Shown one piece after another: positions 45,836 through 58,959 of a stretch of 64,000 nt of DNA (its first letter is position 1; every line of letters begins with the position of its first letter). A program made the position numbers and the translations under genes. Origin of the DNA: Apostichopus japonicus (taxonomy: Eukaryota; Echinodermata; Holothuroidea; Aspidochirotida; Stichopodidae); contig NC_092576.1 of NCBI RefSeq assembly GCF_037975245.1, positions 23,667,111-23,731,110 of the forward strand. Reading direction: 5' to 3'. The notes beneath the pieces are model-generated. The model saw only the letters and a list, made by a program, of their open reading frames with translations, was not told the origin of the DNA and did not search any database.

Positions 45836-48689
45836 TCCCATGCTGTATTCATCTCTCATTCTTTATTACTGAACGTGCGCCATTAATCTACCGTACACAA
45901 TTCATCTAACACACCATTGACATACCTCATTCATTCACCTACTAACCCCATCAACCTTTTTTCCACCCACAGATCTACCAAATATACTTCTAACCATTTA
46001 TTCAGTCCAACCTTAATTACAGCCTTTACTCACTTTATTGCACTTCAACACACCCAACCTTTTCTTTGGTCTGACATAAAGGAAACTTTCTAAAAGAAAC
46101 ATGCCCAACGTTTTCTTATAAACACCAAATAGGGCTTACCTATTTACCAAATCAGAATAAAAAATTATTAAAGTCTATTATATTTCCACTCTATTCTATC
46201 TACACTATTGTTTTTTCCAGGTGCTTTGTTGAGGTTGATCTAACAGATTTATATACAGAGGGACCTCTAACGTGTGAACATACAGAGAGACAAATGGACC
46301 AACAAACAAATAAACATATGAACAGTAACGATGTTATGTCCTCTCTTCACTAACCTTTTCGGCAAAGAGATAATACGTGCTTTGCATAAGGACATAACAC
46401 AGGTGCATTAACCAGGAATCAAACTAGGAGGAACCTCTTCCCGTGTGGCCTGCTATAAACTTTAAAAAAAGAAGAGTACTAATAACTTTGTGTAGGGTTT
46501 AGTTAACTTACTTTCCTTGCTCCAACGCAGTCATGCCTATTCCATGTGAAAGGCACATAAACACTTCTGTGTACTAGGAAACACTGCATGCAGTGTTTGG
46601 TATTCTTCTTCGGAATAGTCAAGCATGACAAACTTGGGGTTCTATTCAGGGTTCCATTTTTTGATGATGTCAAGGGCCGGTTTTCGCGTAAGAGGGAAGT
46701 CAACAAACGCCAAACTTTTTTATACTCCCCTCTTACTTGTCTCTCTACACTAACACACCCCCTTAACATACTATCGCAAGAGAAGCTTGGACAGATCGCA
46801 TATTTGGTATGTAATTTAACACATTGAGTACAAAAAGCCTAATGTTGTGGGCGGAGGTCAATGATCGTTTGAGTTCACCAGGGGTCAAATTTCAAATTTA
46901 ACACAAGATTTCAACGAGATTTCAACAAGGACAGTTGTCATATTTAGTATGTTATGTGTCTAACATTTAGTACAAGAAGTCTGTTGTATTACTAAAATCA
47001 AGTATGTTGTACACCCCACTATATATTATGTCAGATTTATAAAGAAACTGCTAATGTTACAACATCGAAACATGATGCATTTTTGCATTCTGGTCTCATG
47101 TAGGAGCAAATAGCTTTTATTTTCCCCTTCTGTACAGCACTGATTATTAATGTTGTTTAATGGGTTGGATGAACCGGATGAACCTTATTTTGTGGTTCCT
47201 TGGGCTGGACAATTTTTCGATCCAAACCTTCTTTGCAAAAACTGAACCATGGGTTGTATATAATGTATTTCATTTATCTGCAAAATAATGCAAGAAAATA
47301 TGCGAAGTGAACAGAGAATATCTAATATTTCAATGACCAAGTGCATTTTGATCTCTGTTAGCAGATAGCATAAGGTACAATTGTTTTTTTTACAAATGTC
47401 ACAATGTGATTTGATCATATACAACACTTCTACCAGCCTAGATCAGTTTTCATCTGGGCAATATATATACAAAGCTTCTTCTTCCTTCACGATTAGATAT
47501 TATGCAGCTCTACAATAGAAAACATAAAATGTTTGTCCATGGATGTTGGGTCTGAAGTGGGTACCAGTGAGAAGGAAATAAGGGAGGTGCCTCTGTCCAT
47601 TAGAGAAAATTGTGGTTTTATTTATTAAGCCCCTATATGTAATATGGTGAAGCTTTAGTTAGCTTATTTCCAAGTAATGGTTTTGAGGCAAACTTGGAAG
47701 AGGGAACGGGGGGTTCCCTCTACCGTCCCTACACCCCACACCCATCCCTTTGTGAAATTTGTATTTTAAGTTGTGTATTTGAAAACTAGCTCAAGGTCTG
47801 GGAAACTGTAGGAAAAGACCTTATAAAGTGCACCTTCCCCCACCCCCAGATTCCTGTTAGTGGGTTTGTTTGTACCTCTTGTGTGCCAGATAAAAACTTC
47901 ACATTGTAAAGTATATTATGATTCTTGCATTGTATGTGTAACAAATAAATATAAAATAAAGAAGTTTTATCTGTTTGTTAGAAGTTCCTACACTCTTTGT
48001 CCTGCCTGAAGTGGGCAATGTTTTTGATCCTTCCAAGTTCGCTGGACTGAGCTGCTGCAATTTTCTTTAGACCTACTGTACACAATCTGCCAAGGTCTTC
48101 TCGCCAATCAAAAGCAGCTGGTAATAAGCTTTAACAACATCAGCTACCAGTTTTATTGTTTAAAAGAAGGGCACTGTCTTATGTGTTCATGAAAAATTCT
48201 TGAATGTTGACCATTTGTACACAATGTTGTTACATTTTTGTATCAAGCTTACTGTAAATTAAGATACTTTTCTTGTACTGGAATTGCACTGCCAAGATGA
48301 ACCAAAACAGTTATATCACACATTCACAGACAAAACTCCTCTGTAAGAAATGTCAGGATATTTATTGATTGCCTTGTCAAAATGCCAAACAAAATTTCTA
48401 TCATGGGATTAGCCCTTTTTCTATAGCAATTAAGTCACATCATTACATGTACTAATGGTCAAATTCTTCTTGGAAACTGAGTGGCTTAATGTTATCTGTT
48501 GGTGGACTTGAACCACCTGCTGAATAAATTCTGCATCACCTGAACAGACTTTTATTATGGCCAAACAAATTACCAAGAAGAAATAAGTTACTTGGACGAA
48601 AGTTCACTGGCACCTTGAATACTGAAATTAGCTTCTACCAGACTTCTAAACTTTTGGTCTCTAGACCTAACGTAGTTCCTATATGGACG
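45836..48689. other. Mostly unassigned; possible 3' end of a plus-strand transcript
   Basis: No transposon recognised. On the plus strand a strong acceptor-like TTGTTTTTTCCAG at 46208-46220 opens a 43-codon frame ending in TAA at 46353, and clustered AATAAA hexamers lie at about 47943-47960. Together these could be a terminal exon and 3' UTR, but no upstream exons were recognised and the peptide matches nothing I know. A minus-strand 88-codon frame at 46503-46769 ends near a GTAAGT but is likewise unrecognised. Confidence 0.25.
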
Positions 48690-48945
48690 TATTTATTGTT
48701 ATTATTAGTTTATTTTAGTTTAGTTTAGAAGGAAAGAAAGAATCCATTCACAGTACTTGCAAGTACAATTTTCTCAGGCAAACCCTTCTACTCATTCACA
48801 ACCCTATTAATAATACTAATAAAATATCTCCGTAAATCTCATCTATATAGGCAACAAACAACAAGGGACCCCAAAACAGACCCTTGTGGAACCCTACTAG
48901 TAACGTCCTGCCAAGAAGAAACAAAGCCTTTAATAGGAAAGAAAG
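48690..48945 (-). pseudogene. Internally deleted CR1-like LINE fragment
   Basis: The minus strand reads QDVTSRVPQGSVLG (the G/R-V-P-Q-G-S-V-L-G-P reverse-transcriptase motif) near 48905-48865. After a frameshift comes LLFVAYIDE, then a jump to the C-terminal phrase VVNE*KGLPEKIVLAS (about 48800-48755), then an A-rich 3' tail with repeated TAAACTAAAC words. The C-terminal phrase also occurs in the adjacent copy at 48946-49577, so two copies of one family lie head to tail. Confidence 0.7.
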
Positions 48946-49577
48946 AGGAGAAGACAAAAACTCTCAGACGCGATTACAATGCTTAAAGTGCTTGTCCAAA
49001 TCATGCTTAAACCATTCACACTACTTGCAAGTACAACTTTCTCAAGCACACCCTTCTACTCATTCACAACCATTTTAGAAATAAGGTTATGTCGAATATT
49101 AATCCTACTTTGTGACTTTTGGAGTTTAAGACAATTACCCCTGGTACAACTACTATTAGCAAACATGAAAAAGTCGGTGAAGAATAAATTGTCAAAACCA
49201 TGCACAATCTTGAAACTCTGAATCAAACTACTACGTAACCTCCTAAGATTCAACAGTTGTAACAACCTACATTAAGAACACTCTTTAAGGATCTAATCAT
49301 CCTAGTAGCCCTCATCTGGAAATTTTCGAATGCTTCCTTATCCTTAGCAAAATAGGGGTTCCAAGCCTGCACAGCATACTCCAGATGAGGCCTAACAAAC
49401 TGCCTTAAAGCCTAATTACTATTGCATGTTCAGAAAACTGGAGTTCCTCTTGATCATACCTAAAACCCAATTACCTCTTTTTGCAGCTTTGAGACAACGT
49501 TTAGAAGGTTGCAGAGATGAGTCAAGTTAGATACCGAGGTCTCCTTCAGCAAAGACCTCCTGTAACGGTATATGCAA
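48946..49577 (-). pseudogene. CR1-like LINE, C-terminal half of the reverse transcriptase ORF
   Basis: Minus-strand pieces in family order are EGDLGI and LDSSLQPSKRCLKAAKRGN near 49530-49470; VLGMIKRN near 49455; RPHLEYAVQAWNPYFAKD near 49395-49345; LRRLRSSLIQSFKIVHGFDN near 49250-49195; and SRINIRHNLISKMVVNE near 49110-49060. In-frame TAG follows, where the family normally has Trp. After a further shift, FKHDLDKHFKH near 49000-48970 ends the ORF. Several frameshifts and stops make it a pseudogene. It starts abruptly at the edge of block X (49578). Confidence 0.82.
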
Positions 49578-50720
49578 ATTACAAGTAAATTTCCATAAAA
49601 CTCGCGGCTTAACTTCGCCAAATGCATTTGTCCGTTTGCTTTCGTTTTGGGCGTCATTTTATTTTCTATACTGTCAGATCAAAATGAAGGCTTTTAAATA
49701 TGATGAATGCACCCTTTTCTGATCCGTACTTTGAATTCGTTGTCTATTGTTAACAGCTTCCTTTGTATTTACTTTCGTTTTGATAAAGTGTTTATCAAAG
49801 TTCCAAATAGATTACTGATAACACGATAAATAATTACAAAATCTGTGATTTCGAACATGCGTTTAGTTTTGTTTATGTATATAATTGCTGCTGATTTGGC
49901 GGTTATAATGAAGTCTAGTAGATATTTGGAGTTGTATCAAAATTTTGACCAGCTATTCATTTGGTGCATACATCGCCCTATATTATTATAAGTGTTGTTA
50001 CGCAGTGCAAATGGTATATTAAACGGCGACATGTACCATACTTCAAGATTATAGCTACTTAGTGTCCTAGGTATGTTTTAATGACTACAAAATAAACATG
50101 TCAGTAACTCCACAACGGAGGTAATGTTTGCTTTCCAAAATCATAATGCACGATAAAGTTAATTGCAGTCGGTTGAAAACAAAAGAATCCAATACGAAAC
50201 GATTAACATCTCTTTTGAAACATTGTGCAATCCTGGTCACATAGGATGGACGCTTTGGTGCAGGTTTTAATTTCATGTTAACATTTAAATAATAATTCAC
50301 TGATTGAATGTGAGGATGGGATGCCACCACACCAACCGTACTCTGAAAATGTTGATGTCGCCAATGCTTTACTTTGCTTGTTTTTAATATAATGATACAT
50401 AGTATCGCCACCACACTCACGCTATGACCTAATTTTCGCGTTTTTTTTTATAAACTCTGAAATAAAACTGAATAAATGATGTGTATTATGCTACTTGGAT
50501 CAAAACAAGTTTTTACGCTGTTGTAATGAAGGCAAATAGTTATGTCTGTCATGAAGTTCAGCAGTGACACTTGTTGTTTACGTTTTATATGATATTTATC
50601 ATACGTTTGTGTGACTTTAATTTTCGTTGTAACCGTTTGGAAACTTAGCATAATTTTATAATGACTCTATTACTAAATGAAGATGCCGTCGCCTTAATCT
50701 GATCTGGACTGTTTGTGCTT
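49578..50720. repeat. Duplicated block X
   Basis: Collinear with X' at 56158-57105 through many phrases: TGCACCCTTTTCTGAT, ATTCGTTGTCTATT, GATTACTGATAACAC, TAAGTGTTGTTACGCAGTGCA, ACAAACATGTCAGTAACTC-type and CTGATCTGGACTGTTTGTGC. Divergence is moderate with indels. No conserved open frame longer than about 20 codons is obvious. Confidence 0.82.
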
Positions 50721-52224
50721 GAATGCTGATAATAGTATACGCAAAGTACACAATACGACACCAGCAGCTGTTATTTTCCATCTACAAGCCTTTGTCTTTC
50801 CGTGTGTAAACATTCTGTAAATGCTGCCCAGTCCCCAGAGATCCGTAGAAGATGCAACCACGACCCTCACGTGCGAGAGGGGGACAGACAGGGAAGTGTT
50901 GTCGTTCATAAATACGCAAGACAGTATCTTGTGGGGTATTAAACGTCACTTCCCTCTTACCCGTCTCATTAACATATGCACGGAGTGACGCTTCTACGAT
51001 TGTGGGAGACTCAACCGGAGGGGACATTCCCCGAAAATACTCATATTTTCGAAGGCGGCTTCACCGCATTAAACGATATTAAGGGGAGAAATATATACTT
51101 ACTCCAAAGTAAAAGACAACAGAAGAAGGTAATGCTTGAGTAATAATACATACCTCTGTAGAATGGAACATTCCGAACGGTTAATCTGCTGGTAACATGG
51201 TTGTTGTGTAGTTTAAAAGTCTACAATTTACATGTTACGTTTTTCAAACTTTGAGTAACGTTACATGAACCAAGATAACAAATTCAAACGTTCAAAACAA
51301 GCTTTCACTAACATATCATGTTTAAATAGTGTAAAGCAGACAATCATTTATTTGAACTACTTTAAACAATGTTGTTATGCTAAACATGTTTGCAGCATAT
51401 TAGTTAGTTCAGTAACGTTCTTTATAGACGGAAAACCCACTACACAATACTCTGACAAGTTCCTTAAGATTGGGCACCTTACTGTAGAATTTACGCGATG
51501 TTTGTATTGGTTCTAAAAGAACGGTTACGTATAATACTGCAACCTGCTGTAATGCTCGAGTATCGCTCTTTAATTTCAGCCAGCTTTCTCTTCAATATAC
51601 AGCGATCAAAAATAAGAGAACTGTTAAGTTTACATTACCGCATGCAATCATATGTCACATCCAATCATTTAATGGGGGAGAATCAGGTGTTTCAATAATA
51701 TATCTGCAAAGAAAAGAAAGTGGTTGTGTTAATGTAGGAGACCACAGAGTGATTAAAAAAATCCAAGTGGAAAGAAAATGTAAAATAGTGAGTATAAACT
51801 GTAAATAGGACAAGGGTAAATAGAGTCTGCAGTTTGTTTCCCTTACGTACAAACATAAATCTAAATTATTTCGTCGCGATGATCATATTTTATTATAACT
51901 AGGCAATCTTCTACTGCTATAGGATTCTAATGGTGGAAATGATTTATTTTTGCATACATTTAGGTTCGTACCTTTTCTGTAGTTAAACGTATCACCATAA
52001 AAGTAAAGACGCATACAAAGACGGACAATCACATTAAATACCGCATATTTTGGTGCATTTAAACAAAAGCCGAATAGCGTTGTATGTACGTTTGCATTAT
52101 GATGTCAAATACAAGTGAAAACGTATTCGCTATATCAGTTCAAATATAACATTCGAGTAAAAAGTAAATATGAACTTTGATATCTTTTAAAGTTTATGCA
52201 GACATTGAAATAAGCCCACTCACA
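50721..52224. other. Unassigned stretch with one unrecognised minus-strand frame
   Basis: The minus-strand frame at 50782-51027 (81 codons, extendable upstream to about 51060) is more complex than its neighbours and contains a donor-like GACGGGTAAGAG. I recognise no family, and it may not be coding. Confidence 0.25.
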
Positions 52225-52420
52225 GCACATCTGCGCCATTTTATATCAATATTGCAGACTGTTTGTCGTATAAACTTGGAATTCTATACGTTTTACAGTG
52301 TTTCTCCTACATATGATCATGCCGGTTAATTAGTCTTATTTCTACGGTAAGTAAGTTTTTTTTTATGTTTACTTTTTCTCTCTAATATTTCTGCTAACTT
52401 AAATGGCCAGTGTTCTAAGA
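52225..52420 (+). promoter_or_regulatory. Block Y: GCGCCATTTTA motif with downstream donor-like site
   Basis: GCGCCATTTTA at 52233 is followed by CGGTAAGTAAG with the GGTAAG at 52346, and by TTCTGCTAACTT at about 52386. The same order occurs at 59053/59163 and 60853/60952. CGCCATTTT is the complement of AAAATGGCG, the core of YY1-type promoter motifs. An untranslated first exon with a 5' splice site on the plus strand is one reading; transcription is unproven. Confidence 0.35.
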
Positions 52421-54343
52421 AGGATTTGCAGTACGTTTTCGAAAATTCGGGACATGGTTAATTTAATGCTATCATACAATTACCGTAGGAACAGTTCGTG
52501 ATTGATTCAATATGGTTCTATTCATAATTTTCTTTCACAATTGTGTCAAGAATGTGTCTCATGTACGGTATTGATACATAAAAACAATTCGTTACTGATA
52601 TGGTTATATATGTTAATTTATGCATGTGACTTAATATTGAACGCGTAATGTCAAGAATGGGTACTTGGATAGATCTCTTACTCTGCTTGAGGGTTCTAAC
52701 AATTAATATTAAATATTGAATATTTATTTATTGTAGGATCACTTCATGCCAATTAAACACGGAACAAACTTTGGAAAGTCTAAAATAGAACTTTGACAGC
52801 ATCAACTTTGTATACGTCATCGAAAGCACATGTGTTTTTGAATATCTGGTTTTCAACCATATAAACGAGCAACCAAGATAAAGATGAATGAAATGGCTGC
52901 CCGCTGACACTTAAGAGTTTGTTTTGACATGTTCATTTACACTTCTCAGCCTTGTAAACGAAGGAAAGTTATCATCGATCACATTATGACTTGTTTATAC
53001 TACTTCAGTCTGGAGGTACGTATCCAGGGATTGTAAGTGAAAGACATAGAGACAACAATGAAATGGATATTTGAATCACGTGTACACAACATAGTCTTTG
53101 AAGCCACGCTTCTATACAAAATTTAATGCAATGAGCAAAATAGCGTGGTCAGTTAATCCGCAAGTTGTTTGTTCACCAAACTCAATCAATTAACTCAGAT
53201 ACTGTAGTGAGTAATTGGTTAGGAGAGCATTCATAACGAATTAATCTCAAACAGTGGTAGAACAAGGATACAGCTCAAATAAAACAAATACATGCTTAAC
53301 CAAGATTTATCAGTTTGTAAATATAAAAGAAAATAATAAAAATATATCCCAATGCTTAAGAATAAAATATTGATAAACCCTGTAAGACACATGGCTCTCT
53401 TACAATGATGAAACGTTGATAGATGAACTGCAATATTACTGAACAGTTTAAACTAAAACAATGTATCTTATAAGATATAGAAAGTCATTAATACCTGCGA
53501 AAGCAAATGTTAAGACTAATAAAGCCCCAAAAGAGCAATGTCTAGCAATGCTTACATTGAAACAAAAGAGAATGAGTTAGGCTAATTGATTATATCAATA
53601 TCAGAACATTTTAGGGAAAAAATAGATACAAAGAGCCATTACAATTCCAAAAAAAATCTTTAAAGGGATTATGGACACAATTTGTACCACGAATCTATTT
53701 TATCTAGCGAAACGAAGTACAGCAAGTCACACATACTACACATACTACATATACTACAAACTACTAAAAATGAACTGTATTCGTATACTTTTCTTATCTG
53801 ATAAGTTTATATTTAACACGGATATTTTGTTCCATTTATGTAGGACGAACCTTGACTTCATTGAACTTTTTATACTGATATAGTGCATTGTATCAGTTAG
53901 AAATGACAACGGACATCACACTCAAAGGTTAAGACTAAAGTAGTCAACAAACAACTCATAAAATGAAACGAAATTGAGCAGTATAATATGGGATTACTGA
54001 ATTAATTATTTGTAAGCCAATTGAAATACATATATTCTTAGCTTCCGCGAAACATGTATGAATAACAAAGAGACAAATGCAATTTTAACTGCGAAATGGC
54101 AATTAAAGAAACTAAATACAAAACTTTTAACCATTAGCATAAAGCACTTGATTTGGTGTTTAATTAATACAAGAACTATTGAGTATAGTAACTTAGTGCA
54201 CATGGTACTGACACATAAATGCAAAGCATTACTTTCAAATATTATATCCAAAATAAGAAACAATAATACACAAGTGAATGTAATTGACCACTCTACTAAG
54301 AACAGAGAGTTTGTTTTAATTAACACATGATAAGTAAATGAAA

Positions 54344-54550
54344 TCTGTAGCAAGACCTTACATGATAAATGTGCATGTGAATCATACGCCCGATATGGGT
54401 ATGTATGCAATGAGTGGTAAAAATATACATATACTACTTTTATTAAGATTTTGAATTTTTGAATTTTTTCAAAAGTTAATAACGTATGGAAAATATACCA
54501 TACAAAATCATGATAAGATAATGATAACATTATAACAGTTGGCAACATGA
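54344..54550. repeat. Duplicated block Z
   Basis: Collinear with Z' at 62490-62690: AAGACCTTACATGAT, GTGCATGTGAAT, CGATATGGGTA, ATGAGTGGTAAA, TAACGTATGGAAAATATA and CATGATAAGATAATGATAACATT, each with few differences. Non-coding in appearance. Confidence 0.8.
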
Positions 54551-56157
54551 TTAGATGCGTTGAAGAAGAACATATTTTAATATACAAGGAACAATCATTC
54601 AACAATCATGGAAGTATTTTATCATGGTAATTTTGCTCGAATAAACAAAGAACACTACGCTCATGTGCCAATAAAGGTGTTAACGTACTCCCAACGTAGG
54701 TTTCTATACAATACCTTTCAATGAAAAGCAAATGTAAATTATTATTTGCCACACATAACCTACGAAGACAGAATATTACTCATATATAAAGTTTATACCC
54801 TTGGAGTCCATATTATCATCAAATGTGGGAAGACTTTATTGGAAATATGACAAATGCTGCTTACTTGTGTGAGATTAAGAAGAGTAAAAGTAAGGAGGAT
54901 AACTCTGTTAAACTATTTATCATTCAATACGTCAGTGACCTATCGATATACTTTGTAGTGCACTGGTGTGCCAACAAAATAGATAACGCACTGTTGATAT
55001 CAGCTCATCAATCAAAAACCAAACATGATCTTTGGTACCACTGACCATGTAAGTATAGTAGATTGCTCAAAACGGTATGGCGCCATTCGATGTTCACGTG
55101 ACTCATATCAATCATAACCAATCCTTGTCTAAACATCAACTCCACCCAAATCAAATTTGAAGTTACTTGAGTCTTTTTATACGTTAATATGTTTAAAGGG
55201 ATAATTCTTTATAAAGAGATGGATCACTTTTTAATTATATTTTACTAGTTTCCATTGCTGCGACCGCAACTACGATATGTATATATTGATTGCGAGAAAC
55301 TATGAGCTGCAAAGCTCTGTTATTACAGTACAGACATTTTACACTCAAAGACTTTGCCTGTAATTAGAATTTAGCGAAGAAATATGAAGTTCTTTCCAAA
55401 TTAATTCTTTTTACTTTATTTGTGCCTGGAAAAAGTTTAACGGAAATAACAATATGACCATCATGTTAAGTTTGCGGACTGGACACAAGTGTATCTTTAC
55501 ACGCCGGCTAGTGACACACACGGACGGTTTAAGAAGATTACCACACACACAAATACTCGTATAAACACTGCGCGGTTTGTTGCATAATCAGTTTTATCAT
55601 GACAAGTAAAAGTAGCAAGAGAAACGACGTTATTTGCTGTAAATGTCAAGCTATGATATGTCATAATTTAAGGTCATATTGTAAACCAAATCTTATTTTT
55701 TTCAAGTCAAGCAAACGAGTTATTAAACAGAAAAACGTTGAACGCTCTTAAATCACAAGCAGGAACGGAAAGACAAATGAAGTAAGAATAAACTATTTCC
55801 AATATCTTAAGAAATGCATACTACCCGGTCACTAATATGATTCGACTCTGTAACTTTGTCTCCGAGTGCCAACCCTAACTTGCCTGGTCGTTATATCCAA
55901 ATTAGAAATATACGAACGAAAGTACGACATCTAACAGCCGACTAGTATGGTTATCTCTGTACCTAGCAATCAGTTGTATAATTTAACTAAGAATTCCAAC
56001 CTGCATCACATCAAACTATAATACAAATATTTAAGTGACAGGATCAAACAAATAAGCACCTACCCAACTTATTTGGATGCATGTACCACACATACTAGCA
56101 AACTTGCTATGATCGGATTCTGTATATGTAGACTACAAGTAAATACATTTAATATGC
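54551..56157. other. Unassigned stretch
   Basis: Short frames only. No transposon ends or arrays recognised. Confidence 0.35.
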
Positions 56158-57105
56158 AGATTACAATTAAATTCCATAAAAGTTCGCCGAATACATTTTT
56201 CCGTTTGCTTCGTTTTGCGGAGTCATTTTATGTTTTCACTCTCAGATAAAAATAAAAACTATAATATACTAGAATGCACCCTTTTCTGATTCGTACCTTA
56301 TATTCGTTGTCTATTATTAACATCTACCTTTGTATTTACTTACGTTTTGCTGAAGTGTTTATCGAAGTTCCGAATGGATTACTGATAACACAAAACATAA
56401 ATACTTAACCTGGGTTTTGGAACAACCGTTTGGTTTGGTTTTAATGTTAAGAAATGCTGCTGACATGGCGGTTATAATGTCGTCTAGTGGATATATAGTG
56501 TTGTATAATACTCATATCAACCAAAATGTTGACCAGCTGACCATTTCTTGCATACAGCGCCCTATATTATTATTATAAGTGTTGTTACGCAGTGCACATG
56601 GTACATAAAAAGGCTACATGAACTTATATATTATAGCTACTAAGTGTCCTTGGCCTATTTTAATGACTACGAAACAAACATGTCAGTAACTCAAGTCACA
56701 ACGGATGAATATATAGTTGGCTTCTCGGCATGTTAATGCACGACAAAGTTACTGAAGTCAGGATAGTCAGGAAGTCAGGATTTGAACCAGGATAACATTG
56801 TGCCATGTGTTGATGTTGAGGATAAATGTCTCTCTGATCATTACCCTGTGTTTAAAAAAATAAAATATAGAAAAACACCGACAAAATATACTTCATTTAA
56901 AGCAATGTTCAATTCTTTGTAGCTTTCAATTTTCATGAACGCTTGAGTAGAGTGTAAAGGAATAATAATCGTAATTATCAAAACATATTTTTATAAAGCA
57001 AACACTTTAAGGTCTAAATAGAGAACTCTGAAACACAATGTGACTTATGTTCTAATGACAATATAACTAAATGGAGATGCTGCCGCCTTATCCTGATCTG
57101 GACTG
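56158..57105. repeat. Duplicated block X'
   Basis: Partner of 49578-50720, same orientation, offset about 6.4-6.6 kb. It retains the same order of phrases, with an internal deletion in its second half: X is about 200 bp longer between the TGTCAGTAACTC and CTGATCTGGACTG landmarks. Confidence 0.8.
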
Positions 57106-57259
57106 TTTGTGCCTGCGAGTCGACTAGAGACAACAGTTTGCAATCACACAGAGACAACATACAACCATCCTCTATTATCTTATGACATACTGATTCGATT
57201 GCTGGAATCACTTAAACTTATCTTAATTTCAAAGTTTAAGTAGATGATACAAGGACGTA

Positions 57260-57560
57260 GCTTGTGTGGAACTTGATTTTGATTTGATTTATTTCACACC
57301 ATCAATGCAAAGGCAAAACAAGACACTTGTGTGGGGATAACACAGAAAAATGTGTACAGCAGACTATTGTGGTTCCTTTACATACAAAACAATGAATAAA
57401 ATAATAAAAAGAACACACTATAAACCAAACGCAAATTCTCAAATAGTCAAGAATACAAAAAGGCTTATAAGATAAATAAAATCCTCCGACTCTTGTGTTA
57501 TTATGTCCAAAGATGCTTTATGACTCCTGATTAAATGCATCAGGACTAGTGGTTCTCTGA
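57260..57560 (-). mobile_element. Probable LINE 3' UTR and tail
   Basis: On the minus strand the segment ends GTGTGAAATAAATCAAATCAAAATCAA, an AATAAA followed by short repeated TCAAA words, as in CR1-like LINE 3' ends. Upstream there is no intact frame, only UTR-like sequence. Assignment rests on the tail pattern alone. Confidence 0.4.
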
Positions 57561-57579
57561 GGCGCCTCATAGGGGAATT

Positions 57580-58036
57580 CCTTACTGGCAGTATATATAA
57601 ATTTTAATTACTTAACTACCCATCACTAGATCTATAAAGAAAATATGATTACAACAATATGACAAAAAAAAAAAAACAGACAAACTCAAGCCAGATAGAT
57701 AACATGTCAGCCAACAGACAGGCGTTTGCTTTTATTATGATGTTGTTTCATTTTGTATATACTCAAATTATGTTCAAAATATTGTCATTGAGGAAAATAA
57801 TGAAGTTGCAGACATATTCATACAAACACATTAAATCATGAAGCTATGTAAGCCATGTCAATACGCAGTGTAGGTACCTGGTAGTATAAATTACACATCT
57901 TAACAAGACGCGAGGTACACCGTGTATCATACATAAACCTATTCAAATGACACCATTCAGTAAAAGTCAACTAATGTGACCTGTACTGTTATTTCTATTT
58001 TCAGAAAATGTCGTTATTTTAGTAATAAATGTATTG
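57580..58036. other. Unassigned stretch
   Basis: AT-rich; nothing recognised. Confidence 0.35.
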
Positions 58037-58038
58037 AT

Positions 58039-58042
58039 TCTA

Positions 58043-58120
<78 letters not shown>
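58039..58120. repeat. (TA)n microsatellite
   Basis: About 80 bp of TA with a single CA interruption. Confidence 0.93.
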
Positions 58121-58121
<1 letters not shown>

Positions 58122-58959
58122 AATACCATAAGAAGAGAATGAAATAATCAAAAACATAATCCCCTACTTCTAGAATCATTTCCTTTTTTATTTTTATTTT
58201 ATTGCATTATGTTGCCGTTGAGTATCACCTAAGTATAAAATAACTTCAAAGCAAAACCTCTGAGCAAACAGTTATGGATGCAAACACAAACCAATCAAAC
58301 GAAAGTGAATGTATTGAGTATTGTGCGTTGTTCTACCAGTGCACAGGAAATGCTCAAACATTATACTAAGAGTATTTTCTTCAAGCCATTCGCATAGTAA
58401 TTGTTTTTCCTTTCCAATCAAATAAGTTAACCTGCATTGGTTTATTATAACTTCCTTAATTTTAATATCGTATAATTGTTCAATCATCAGAAATTCAGCC
58501 GTAATGATATGTATAATATAATGACGTCACGAGGCCGTGTACATGACCATTTATGCAATTCAGTAATAAATAATACTTGAATCAAGTTAATAAGGGAAAA
58601 TGTGTCACCCGTTTTCCTCACTTCTCCCCCGCGAAAAAAAGTTAGCAATGTTGTTTTGTTGTAAATGACTGTAGGTAGTGCGTTCAATATAAAACCGTCA
58701 GACTAATTAAAAAAATATAAATATTAGTTCAGCGGTAGAACAGACACACAAGGATCAGTGTAATTAAATATAATATTAAATAAATATACATATATAATAT
58801 TTAGCACTCGAAATGTGAGAGATCGCTCTTTAGACAAAATGCGGCACAGATGTGTCAATAACAAATGGTAATTGACATCATCTATGTCAGTCGCTGCAAT
58901 TCCTGTCACAGTGTAAGGTAAATGTGAATTTTGATAACAACTACACATATTCATCACAT

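Noticed and set aside
46503-46769. 88-codon minus-strand frame ending near GTAAGT, with C-x2-C and a later Cys
   Set aside because: Too short and unlike any zinc-binding or transposase domain I can name; no acceptor or neighbouring exon seen.
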